Below, piece by piece: positions 43,200 through 53,756 of a DNA stretch of 64,000 nucleotides. Below the pieces are notes generated by a model that saw nothing but the letters and a program-made list of their open reading frames with translations, was not told where the DNA came from and ran no database searches. How positions within the stretch are numbered: the first letter of the stretch is position 1; each line of letters starts with the position of its first letter. The position numbers and the translations under genes are program-made. Source of the stretch: Adiantum capillus-veneris (lineage: Eukaryota; Streptophyta; Polypodiopsida; Polypodiales; Pteridaceae); contig CM043952.1 in NCBI GenBank assembly GCA_014529385.2, positions 62,016,119-62,080,118 of the forward strand. The letters are read 5' to 3'.

Positions 43200-44787
43200 A
43201 TGTGGTACCAGTTTTGCTTTTTTATCCGCCTTTTCTGCCACGTTCCTCAGTTGCTCTCGAACTCTCAGGCCTGTCGTCATCTTTATCATTTTGTTCTTTC
43301 TGTGTCTTTTTAGGGCACTTCACGGAGATATGTCCATGTTCCCACATCCAAAGCATTTCCCCTCTCTGATGAAGCGAGCTCTCTCCTCAGGAGTAAGCTT
43401 GGGTCGTGCATCCTTTTTCTCTAGGTTGCTCTTTTTCTCTCTACTTTCATTCCCAGAAGTCTGTTCGGCTCGTTGTGTCATGGCCTCATCTGTGGGGTAG
43501 GTCAGACTGCCAGAGTGAATGGCAAAGCCCCACTTCACATGACTCATCAACTCCTGAATAGAAGCTAACTTCTATTCCAAGCAATGATCTCGGGATCTCT
43601 GTAGGTAGATCCAAGGTAAACCGCCCAATCTGTTCTTTGAATGAGATCTTTTTGAATTAAGAGGCGGGTAGAAAAGAGCTCCGGAATCTTTCACAGTAAG
43701 CATTGATTGTATCTTTCTTGGTCATCCGAAGATGGTTCCAAGCAGCTCGTAAATCTCGTTCATATTCTTGCGTCAACCAAGAAGAAATAAAAAGATTCTT
43801 AAATTTCAGCCATTTAACTAGCGCAGTCTTGTTTAAAAGAAGCGTGGACCACCAAGTACGAGCATTCCCCTTAAAGTAAGAGGTAGCTCTCCGAATCTTG
43901 GAGTGCTCTGAATAGCGTCCTCTTGCGAAAGCGATGTCAAACTGCTATGTAAAAGACAAAGCCTTTGAAGTATCTGAGTATCCTAGAAAAAGTATCAAAC
44001 CTGATCGAGTGGCCACCTTCCTTAAACTCTTGGACTTTCTTGCTTTTATCTTCAAGAAAGTCATACTGGTTGGCTTTGTAAAAATTCTTCTTGTTTGCAT
44101 AGAAGTTTTCATCATCAGGATCTGAGCTGTCTGTAGACGAGTCCTCAGTAGAACTGTCAGGCTCTGGGCGAGATTTAGCCTTCTTTGCCTTTTTCTTGCC
44201 CTTTCCGAACCTTTGTTTCTTGCTTCGTTTTTACCTTTTCTGTCTTCTTTGCTCGAATATGAAGAGCTAGAAGAACTGTCAGAAGAAGAAGAAGAAGAAC
44301 TGGGTACTCCTTCAAATCGAACACGCTTCTTCTGTTTCTTTGCCTTGTCAAAAGTCGACTGACGACCCAAATATCCCGGGAAGTCACTACTTTTCTTTTG
44401 CTTTTTTTCGTGCTTTTTGGCTTTCTTTTGCGCGTTAAAAAGCTGAGCAATCCGTGCATCAACCACCTCTTGTAATTCCTTCTCTGAATACTGTTTGTGA
44501 TCCAAAGGTTTCTTGAGAGCGAGTTTCAGGGGTGGTGTAATGGTTTTCTACCACTGCATATGCACTTCCTGAAAAGAAGTCTCGCTCATATATTTTGCCA
44601 ATTTCGGATCCTTCGCAAAACTGAGCATCATCTTTGTTGCATTTCCGATCAATTGACGATGCTTCATCTCTCTTTGCTCCGCCTGAGTAGGACGAGGCGG
44701 GCCATACTCTCTGCCGGAATCATCGTTGTGATCCCTGCCCGCATCTCCAGATGCAGAGGGAGTCGACTGATCCTTGTGTGAAACCAT
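43200..44787 (-). pseudogene. gypsy C gag (broken)
   Basis: The start is placed at the ATG at 44787 (MVSHKDQSTPSASGD), 59 bp after the primer-binding site. A TAG at 44548-44550 interrupts the frame, which continues with a Lys-rich and poly-Ser region. The capsid part near 43900-43600 (NARTWWSTLLLNKTALVKW, YERDLRAAW) is in another frame. The zinc knuckle begins KCFGCGN near 43350 and is split by a frameshift before its His and last Cys. Structural protein remnant. Confidence 0.82.
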
Positions 44788-44845
44788 AGGTGTCGCGGAA
44801 AAAACATTTGGGGATCGTATTTCCCATAGAAGAGAAATCGGCCGT

Positions 44846-44857
44846 GCTCTGATACCA
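44846..44857 (-). promoter_or_regulatory. Primer-binding site of gypsy C, initiator tRNA-Met type
   Basis: The minus strand reads TGGTATCAGAGC immediately after the end of the 5' LTR. Confidence 0.93.
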
Positions 44858-45469
44858 CTAACAGACTTGGACACTCCAAGTCAAGAATCAATCGCAACAG
44901 CACCAAATAACCACTTCAAACAATTCACAGATCACAATAGATTTGCACTGGCCCTGCGGAGTTCCGTGCCTAGAGATATTGGCCCCAAAGACTGGCGCCC
45001 CTTTCGGTATTTCTTTTTATATTAATCAGTTCAAATTACAAGAGAGTGGGTTGGGATTCACTCTCAGACTGTGCGTCCAGATGCCCTGAGAAATGAAAGC
45101 CCAAGCCACTTATTTAAAGGTTTACAAGGATGCCAAAAGCACAACCCCAAAAGCTTGAAAGCAAAAGCTACTGCTCTCTCTCTCTCTCACACAGAGAGCC
45201 AAATTGAAAGCAAAATCACTCTCTTTCTCTTTCTTATTGCGTAGAGAAGAAAAAAAGCACATCCGTGCGGCTGGCCGCAATTTGCACCGCAATTCACGGA
45301 AATCCGTACTATCTGCTTCCACATGGCATCCCGACAATTTAGGGTTTTCAAAAATTAGGATTTCGGTCAAAAATTAGGGTTTTTGGCAGATTTTAGGGTT
45401 TGCAAGAATTTTAGGATTTCAGCCAAAAATTAGGGTTTTTGTTGTCTTCCACGTCATCACTTTGTGACA
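44858..45469 (-). repeat. 5' LTR of gypsy C with telo-box cluster
   Basis: 612 bp, matching 39247-39878. The gag-side end has lost the terminal TG/CA (it reads CTAACAGAC in place of TGTAACAGAC). Four exact TAGGGTTT motifs start at 45340, 45375, 45394 and 45431. CT runs lie near 45174-45188. Confidence 0.92.
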
Positions 45470-45474
45470 AGCAC
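45470..45474. repeat. Target-site duplication AGCAC, right copy of gypsy C
   Basis: Identical to 39242-39246. The array phrase resumes with ACTTTTCTAGGGAAAG. Confidence 0.9.
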
Positions 45475-48400
45475 ACTTTTCTAGGGAAAGAAAGATAGAA
45501 ATATATAGAAAAAATGAGTTTGGATTGGACAAGTGGTCGATGTAGGTGCAGATATACCTATGTAAGAACATACATGTACATGTGTATGAAATAACATACA
45601 AGCATGTTTTTCTTGGGAAAGAAATATAGAAGATATAGAGAAAATGAGTCTAGATTGGACAGGTGGTCAATCTCTGTGGAGATATGCACATACAACAACA
45701 TACGACCATCACTTGACCTATAGTGGATAGGTGGCCAATGTAGACAACACATCTGACTATAAAGATAAAAAATGAACCTAGATTGGACATGTGATCAATC
45801 TATATCAATATACACACATGTAACATAATACGACCATCACTTGACCTAAAATGGACATGTGGTCAATCTGGACAACACATGTGCCTATTAAAGAACATGG
45901 TTATGCATGTCTTTTCTAGAAAAGAGCACATTCACATATGACCATTACTTGTGCTAGAATGGACAAATGGCTAATCTAAAGTGCATATATGCTTAAAAAA
46001 GTACATTCCACCATAACATAGCATACACATGAATATAAAGAACATACAAGCACACTTTTCTAGGAAAAGAAAGAAAGAAAATATACAAAAAATCAGTCTA
46101 GATTTGACAAATGGTCAATGTAGGTGTAGATATACCTATGTAAGAACATACACATGTGTATGAAATAACATACAAGCATGGTTTCCTTGGGAAAGCAAGA
46201 TAGAAGATATAGAAAAAATGAGTCTGGATTGGACAGGTAGTCAATCTCTGTAGAGAAATACACATACAACAACATAGGACCATCACTTGACCTAGAATGG
46301 ATAGGTGGTCAATCTAAACAACATATCTGATTATAAAGATAAAACATGAACTAAGATTGGACATGTGGTCAATCTATGTGTATATATACACATGTAGCAA
46401 CATACGACCATCACTTGGCCTAGAATGGATACGTGGTCAATTTAGACAACACATGTGCCTATTAAAGAACATGGTTATGCATGTCTTTCCTAGAAAAGAG
46501 CACATTCACATATGACCATCACTTGCGCTAGAATGGACAGATGTCCAATTTAAAGTGCACGTATGCTTAACAAAGTACATTCCACCATAACCTATCGTGG
46601 AATGGATAGATAACTAAGACATTCAATACACATGACTATGAAGAACATAGAAGCACACTTTTCTAGGAAAAGAAACATAGAAAAAATAGAAAAAAAGAGT
46701 TTGGATGGGACAAGTGGTCAATCTAGGTGCAGATATAGATATGTAAGAACATTCACATGAATATAAAAGAACATACAAGCACACTTTTCAAGGAAAAGAA
46801 AGATAAAAAATTATAGAAAAAATAAGTGTGGATTGGACAAGTGGTCAATCTAGATGCATATATAGCTATGTAAGAACATACACATGTGTATGAAATAACA
46901 TACAATCATGCATTCCTTGGGAAAGAAAGATAGAAGATATAGAAAAAATAAGTCTGGATTGGACGGGTGGTCAATCTCTATAGAGAAATACACACACAAC
47001 AACATACGAACACCACTTGACTTAGAATGGAGAGGTGGTCAATGTAGACAACACATATGACTATAAAGATAAAAAATGAACCTAGATTGGACATGTGATC
47101 AATCTATGTGTATATCTACACATGTAACATCGTACGACCATCACTTGACCTAGAATGGACTGGTAGTCAATTTAAACAACACATGTGCCTATTAAGAACA
47201 TGGTTATGCATGTCTTTCCTAAAGAAGAGCGCATTTACATATGACCATCACTTGAGCTAAAATGGAAAGATGGCCAATCTAAAGTGCACATATACTTAAC
47301 AAAGTAAATTCCACCATAACCTAGCGTGGAATGGACATATGACTAAGATATTCAATACACATGAATATGAAAGAACATACAAGCACACTTTTCAAGGAAA
47401 AGAAAGATAGAAAATATAGAAAAAAAGGTCTAGATTGGACAAGTGGTCAATCTATGTGCATATGCATATATACCTATGTAAGAACATACACATGTGTATG
47501 AAATAACATACAAGCACGATTTCCTTGGGGAAGAAAGATAGAAGATATAAAAAAATGAGTCTGGATTGGACAGGTAGCAATCTCTATAGAGAAATACACA
47601 TACAACAACATACGACCATCACTTGACCTAGAATGGAGAGGTGGTCAATGTAGACAACACATATGACTATAAAGATAAAAAATGAACCTAAATTGGACAT
47701 GTGGTCAATCTATGTGTATATCTACACATGTAACATCATACGACCATCACTTGACTTAGAATGGACGGGTGGTCAATCTAAACAACACATGTGCCTATCA
47801 AAGAACATGGTTATGCATGTATTTCCTAGAGAAGAGCACATTCACATATGACCATCACTTGAGCTAGAAAGGACAGATGGCCAATCTAAAGTGCACATAT
47901 TCTTAACAAAGTGCATTCCACCATAACCTAGCGTGGAATGGAAAGATGACTAAGATATTCAATACACATGAATATGAAAGAACATACAAGCACACTTTTT
48001 TAGGAGAAGAAAAATAGAAAATATAGAAAAAATGAGTCTAGATTGAACAAGTGGTCAATCTACATTAAAATATGGGCCTATGTAAGAACATACACATACG
48101 TATGAAATAACATACAAGCATGCTTTCTCTGGGAAAGAAAAATTGAAGATACATAAAAAATGAGTTTGGATTGGACAGTTGGACAATCTCCGTAGAGAAC
48201 TACACATACAACAATATATGACCATGACTTGACCTAGAATGGACAGGTGGTTAATCTAAACAACACATTAGACTATTAAAGATAAAATATGAACTTGGAT
48301 TGAAAATGTGGTTAATCTATGTGTAGATATACACATGTAACAAAATACAACCATCACTTGACCTTGAATGGACAGGTGGTCAATCTAAACAACACATGTG

Positions 48401-48940
48401 CCTATTAAAGAACATGGTTATGCATGTCTTTTCTAGAAAAGAGCATATTCACAATTGACCATCACTTGAGCTAGAATGGACAGGTGGCCAGTATAATGCA
48501 CACATGCTTAACAAAGTACATTCCACCATAACCTAGCGTGGAATGGACAGATGACTAAGATATTCAATACACATAAATATGAAAGAACATACAAGCACAA
48601 TGAGTGTGGATTGGATAGGTGGTCAATCTCTATAGAGAAATACACATACAACAACATACGACCAACACTTGACCTAGAATGGATAGGTGGCCAATGTAGA
48701 CAACACATATGACTATAAAGATAAAAAATGAACCTAGATTGGAGATGTGGTCAATCTATGTGTATATCTACACATGTAACATCATATGACCATCATTTGA
48801 CCTAGAATAGACAGGTGGTCAATCTAGACAACACATGTGCCTATTGAAAAACATGGTTATGCATATCTTTCTTAGAAAAGAGCACATTCACATATGACCA
48901 TCACTTGACCTAGAATGGACAATCATAAAATACCTTAACT
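45470..48940 (+). repeat. Core-repeat array, block 6: 605-bp higher-order repeat
   Basis: The landmark ACATACAAGCACAC (or a close variant) starts at 46042, 46645, 46771, 47375, 47982 and 48587. The intervals are 603, 126, 604, 607 and 605 bp: four full units plus a 126-bp partial, with flanking partial units. Each unit holds about six to seven forward cores, two GGGAAAGAAAGATAG blocks, one GGTTATGCATGTCTTTCC block and one TTCCACCATAACCTAGCGTG block. No coding frame is supported. Confidence 0.93.
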
Positions 48941-49720
48941 ACACATATTAAAATCACCTATATATAAGGAACAAATGTCAATGTTAACAGACCACATATG
49001 CCAAGAAGACCCTATTACAATCCATCTATCCTAGAGTGGGCAAGTGGTCAATCTAGTGTGCACATGTTATTGAACATATGCTGTATAGATTGTTCACTTC
49101 CCCATGCCTAGCCTATTGGAAGGCCATTATTGCAAGGGACAATGCACCCGAAGAGATAGCATTCCAACTACACGTATTTAAATTCAAATTTCCCTCCAAA
49201 ATTCAAATATTGGCTAATTTGAATTTAAACCAAGAAAACCCTATCTCCTTCTCTCTTCCCCCCAAAGGAGCCTATATTGTCACTCTCCCTCTGTGTCTCC
49301 CTCTCCTTCTCCCTCTAGATATCCTAGAATGGACGAGTGGTCAATCTAGTGTGCACATGTTATTGAACAAATGCACTCTATTTCTAGCCTATTGGAAGGC
49401 CATTATTGCAAGAAACAAGACGAGTGGTCAATCTAGAGGGCACATGTTATTGGACATGTGAAGTGCAGATTGTTCACTTCTCTATGTCTAACCTATTGGT
49501 AGGCCATTACAACTACACCTATTTAGATTCAAACTTCCCCCCAAAATTCAAATCTTGAATTTGAATTTAAACCAAGAAACCCCTATCTCCTTCTCTCTTC
49601 CCCCCAGAGAACCCCATATTGTTACTCTCTCTTTCTCTTTCTCCCTCTGTCACTCACTCGTTTTCACTCTTTCTCCCTCTTTATCTTTCTACTTTCCTCT
49701 CTCTCTTATCATGTGCATAA
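48941..49720. repeat. Direct repeat with CCTATTGGAAGGCCATTA and TC-rich blocks
   Basis: Three core-like units (GTGGTCAATCTAGTGTGCAC) occur at about 49045, 49335 and 49422. The phrase GCCTATTGGAAGGCCATTA recurs at 49109, 49387 and 49491 (variant). A stretch of about 155 bp (49165-49320) recurs at 49505-49660, with ATTCAAATTTCCC and CTATCTCCTTCTCTCTTCCC. The 127-codon frame at 49078-49461 spans this repeat and is not supported. Confidence 0.75.
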
Positions 49721-51340
49721 CAAAGGTGTAGCTAGTGGTGGTAAACAATCAAAAGCATCAGTAAAACAAAGCACTTACAAGCATATACAGGTGCACATCT
49801 AACTCTTTTTATTCCAATATAGTTTTTAAATACTTGATGTATGATTATGTTTTTTAATTAGATTACTAATTTGAATAACAATGTATTCCTTAGTAGCTAA
49901 AAGCAAGAATTAGAGATGAAAGGCAGTATTTTTGCCTTTTTAGATTGAAATACAGGCTCATATTCATACTCTAAATTAAATTTTATAGCCTGAAAATTTG
50001 AAAAGCGAGAGAAGACTAAAGACTTACCTGTTTTTGTCTGTGTGTGATGTTGACGATGTTGTTGTTGTCGATTGTTGTTGCTACTGTCTTTGCTATTGTT
50101 GCTACTGTCTTTGCTAGTGTTTTTGTTCTTCCTGCTAGTGATGTTGCTGCTATTGTATCTGTTGTTGTTGTTCTGGCGTTTCCTGATTTGTCACCGCGGC
50201 CAGATTTGCTCACAGATCTGTCGTATGTAGAGCGAAGCCACCTCGATCTGTGCGCAATAGCTCTCCTACAGTTCCTGTGGTCTCTTAGATGACGCAGCTC
50301 TCTCACAATCAACTCTATGTTTCTGTGGTTCTCTTTCTCTCTGTGTTATCTATTCACGTTTTTACTCGCTTTTGTTTTTTTAAGAATTTCAAACCTAAAC
50401 ATAGTATTAAACATTGGACAGTTCACACTTGGCCAAAATTAAAGAAACTATGGTTGAAAAATTGTGAAACATTTGTAACTCTATACTAAGAAGTCCCTTA
50501 AAAAAAGAAATCTTAGGGCGCTGCCCCTCGACCCCACCTGGCACGCGCCGGGAGGCGACAAGGGACTACAGCCCCTTGACCCCGCCCGGGATGCTGTCCC
50601 GGACCCCGCCCGCGGTGCTATCCCAAAACCCTCTCCATAGGATGTTGTCTCATGAATCTCCAAAGATTGCATAAAACCCACCACAAGTGTAACACTTTAA
50701 ACCAACAGCACCGCTCCTCTAAGAATGGGATGCAAGTTGTTCTAGAATGTGATAAACCAACCATCCAAGGAAGAATACAAACAATTTAGAGTTTGTGAAA
50801 AAAATGTTAAATATTTTTGGGTATCAATGGAAGATTTAGATGATATGTGACAAACTTAGGAATTTCAAAATTTTTGCTTCACTGCTACAAGATGCGAGTG
50901 CATATATTAGGGACATGGACCTAGGGATGTAAAACCCTTCCTAACATACTGACATGAAACGAGGAAGATAGAACCCTTTCTAACATACAAGCAAAACAAA
51001 CATAATCCTTCAGCAAGTCTTTTGAGGTATAGAATTTTGAGAATGGGTTTTAAGTTTTGTACTTCAAGATAAGAAACTATGGTTTGGAGTTATTGAATTG
51101 GCGCTAAGCTTGAATTGGGGTTATTGAACTGGGGCTAGTTCTAGGATTCTCCTATCTTGGATTACTATCTATAGTCTAATTTCTATCTAGGGTGTATTGT
51201 CTAGATCTACAAATTCAGATCTAGGGTTTAAGTTTTAATTTTCATGGGTAAGGATTTTGAGGGAATGTATTATAATGGAGTTATTAATGATACCTAGAAT
51301 CGTAGAATGGCTATGGACACAATGGATAAAGTTTCAGCAA
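49721..51340. other. Intergenic, no supported gene; GC-rich insert at 50515-50640
   Basis: Mostly AT-rich. 50086-50120 holds a short repeat of GTTGCTACTGTCTTTGCTA that gives a hydrophobic 82-codon frame, which I do not accept as a gene. 50515-50640 is strikingly GC-rich, with GACCCCGCCCGGGATGCTGT-type phrases repeated two to three times, unlike everything around it. Confidence 0.5.
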
Positions 51341-53420
51341 AGAGTCATGTTATTTATAGCATTAGATTGATTAGGTGGCCAATCTAGACAACACCTCTAC
51401 TCAAGAGAGAATATGGTGACACCCACCTTGCCTACAATGGACACATGTGGCCAATCTACAATGGTCAAAGGGCCAACATGCACTTATTTATACCACTAGA
51501 ATGACTAGGTGATCAATCTAGACTTATTCTCTCACAAGAGAGAATGTAGTCGCATCCACCTATTCCCAAAAAAGATATGTGGCCAATTTGTAGAGGTAAA
51601 GTATCCCCTAGAAACAATGTAGTTATTCATACCATTAGAATGACATGGTGCCAACTCTATAGTGCCTACTTGCATAAGAGAGATTGTAGAGACACCCACT
51701 ATCCTGGAATGGACTTGTGGCCAATATACAAAGGGTAGATATCCAACAACAATGGAGTTAATTATCCTATTAGAACAACTAGGTGGTCAATCTAGAATGC
51801 CTATTTGCATAAGAGATATAGTAGTGACACCCACCTATCTTAGAATGTACATGTGGCCAATCTACAAAGGGAAACTATTCAATAGCAATGGAGCTATTTA
51901 TAATATTAGGACAACCAGGTGTTCACTCTCAAGTGCGCATCTGTGCAAGAGATACAATAGTGATACCCACCTATCTTAGAATGGATACGTGGATGATCTA
52001 CAACAGTAGATATCCAAACACAATGGAGTTATTCATGCCATTAGAATGATGAGGTGGCTACTCTAGAGTGCACATCTACACAAAGGATAAAGTATTGATG
52101 CACACATATCTTAGCATGGATAGGTGATTGATCTACAAGGGAAATTATCCAACAACAATGGAGTTATTCATACCATTAGAATGACCAAGTGGCCAATTTA
52201 GAGTGCACATCTATAGAAGAGATAAAGTAGTGACACCCACATGTCTTAGAATGGACAAGTGGCCAATCTAGAGAGGACAAGTGTCCAACATTGCAATTAT
52301 TAACACATAAATATGGTTAAAAGGTGACATGGCCAATCTATATTGTACATGTGACAAACAACTTGGTGTCCAATGTATAAAGTGCAACTGTCCAAATGGA
52401 GATGCTTGCACATATATATCCCTATAACAAGTAAGAGCACATGGTATGCATTGACAACTATTGGACAAGTTGCCAATCTTGAGTGCACGTGTCCAAGTAA
52501 GAACATATCAATGATGTGTATTCAAACAGAACAGTGAAAAGAATAAGTGGTCAATCTAGAGGGACAAAGTTCCAAAGGATAAAAGCACTAGCTAATATAA
52601 AGTGCACATGCAAAAAAAAAGAATTGTTTGATAAGCGCTAAACATAGACTGGACGGGTGGCCAATTTAGAGTGCACATATACAAAAGGAAGAGAACATCC
52701 TACCACCACCCAAATTAGAATGGACAAGTGGCTATTCCAGATAGCTCATGTGAATATGGAAGAACACAATTATATGTGTCTTTCCTAAAAAAGAGACATC
52801 AATAATCTAGAGAAAACCAACTAGCTTAGGGGCGAGCACACAAAAGGACAACCATAATAACCTTGATTAAAATTCACCAACATTAGAACAATGGAAAAAT
52901 TTTAAAGTATACATGCCACAAGATAGAATTTCTTGACATTCACGTAAATAGCAAGCATGGATAGGTGGCCAGTCTATAATACACTTTTGACTCAACAAGG
53001 AACCTAGGCAAATGTATCAATCCAAAATAAACCTAGGTGCACAATCTAGAGAGAATTATAGAAGAGACAAGTACCCAGACTAGAGAACAAATTGAAGGAA
53101 TATATCCTAGATTTGGCAAATGACTAATTCATAGAGCAAATATGCACTTGACCATAACACATTCAATCACCTATCCTAGAATGGACAGGTGGCCAATCTA
53201 GGTAGCACATGATTATTAAAGACATAGTCTAGAGAAAACTAATCTACAATGGACATGTGATAGCTAACCTACATGACACATATGCACAAGGAAGAAAATT
53301 ATACCATCAAATGAACCAGAATGGACATGTGGTCAATCTAGACTAGACATGTGACTATCAAAGAACATCATTAATATGTCTTTTATAAAAGAGAGAGAGA
53401 GAGAGAGAGACACAGACATT
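51341..53420 (+). repeat. Core-repeat array, block 7: diverged, about 135-bp period
   Basis: Forward cores (TAGAATGGACAAGTGG, CCAATCTA) recur. From 51470 to 52300 they fall in units of about 135 bp: phrases near CTTAGAATGG start at about 51706, 51839, 51974, 52110 and 52245. Each has a CAATGGAGTTATTCATACCA block and a GTAGTGACACCCAC block. Units beyond 52300 are more diverged. A (GA)n run lies at 53392-53410. Confidence 0.82.
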
Positions 53421-53756
53421 CTAGAGCAAACAAAGAATGGAAAACTGGCCAATATAAAGTGTAGATATGTACAAAATAGATGATTTTATTGTTTCCAAGT
53501 TATAGCATGGATCTCTCAATGCTATATAGGTTCACGCAAGAAACAAGATCTTGGCATCCGTCTAAACAATGAGCATGCTACTTTAGAGATATATTCACAT
53601 GTTCTAAAGTCCTTCAGGCTAATATGAACTAGAAGATGCCAATATAGTGTTCACAATAATATTAACAAGTGTATTCATAGGAATGGAGGGTCAGTGATCT
53701 CCATTTATAAAAACTTGAATTTTTTTTATTTTGACATGTTAAATCTTTTTCTTCTA
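53421..53756. other. Spacer before the DUF7869-like locus
   Basis: No supported gene. The last bases (CTTTTTCTTCTAG) look like a 3' splice site directly before the ATG at 53759, so an upstream exon may lie in or before this spacer. Confidence 0.45.

Larger units (their letters stand above)
39247..45469 (-). mobile_element. Ty3/gypsy chromodomain LTR retrotransposon C
   Basis: A structurally complete element on the minus strand: LTRs 44858-45469 and 39247-39878, initiator-Met primer-binding site, gag, protease, reverse transcriptase, RNase H trace, integrase, chromodomain and polypurine tract, framed by a perfect AGCAC duplication. The internal order is Ty3/gypsy and the tail carries a chromodomain. 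All coding domains contain stops or frameshifts, and the YxDD site of reverse transcriptase was not found. It belongs to a different family from A and B (short 0.6-kb LTRs). It inserted at the left edge of core-array block 6. Confidence 0.95.

Noticed and set aside
50016-50312. Hydrophobic 82-codon frame that could be a membrane protein
   Set aside because: It results from a GTTGCTACTGTCTTTGCTA repeat, and the opposite strand is equally open.
12890-53420. Regularly spaced short repeats that might be a CRISPR array
   Set aside because: Spacing is variable, spacers are themselves repeated, the core flips strand, and the context is plant nuclear DNA with retroelements.
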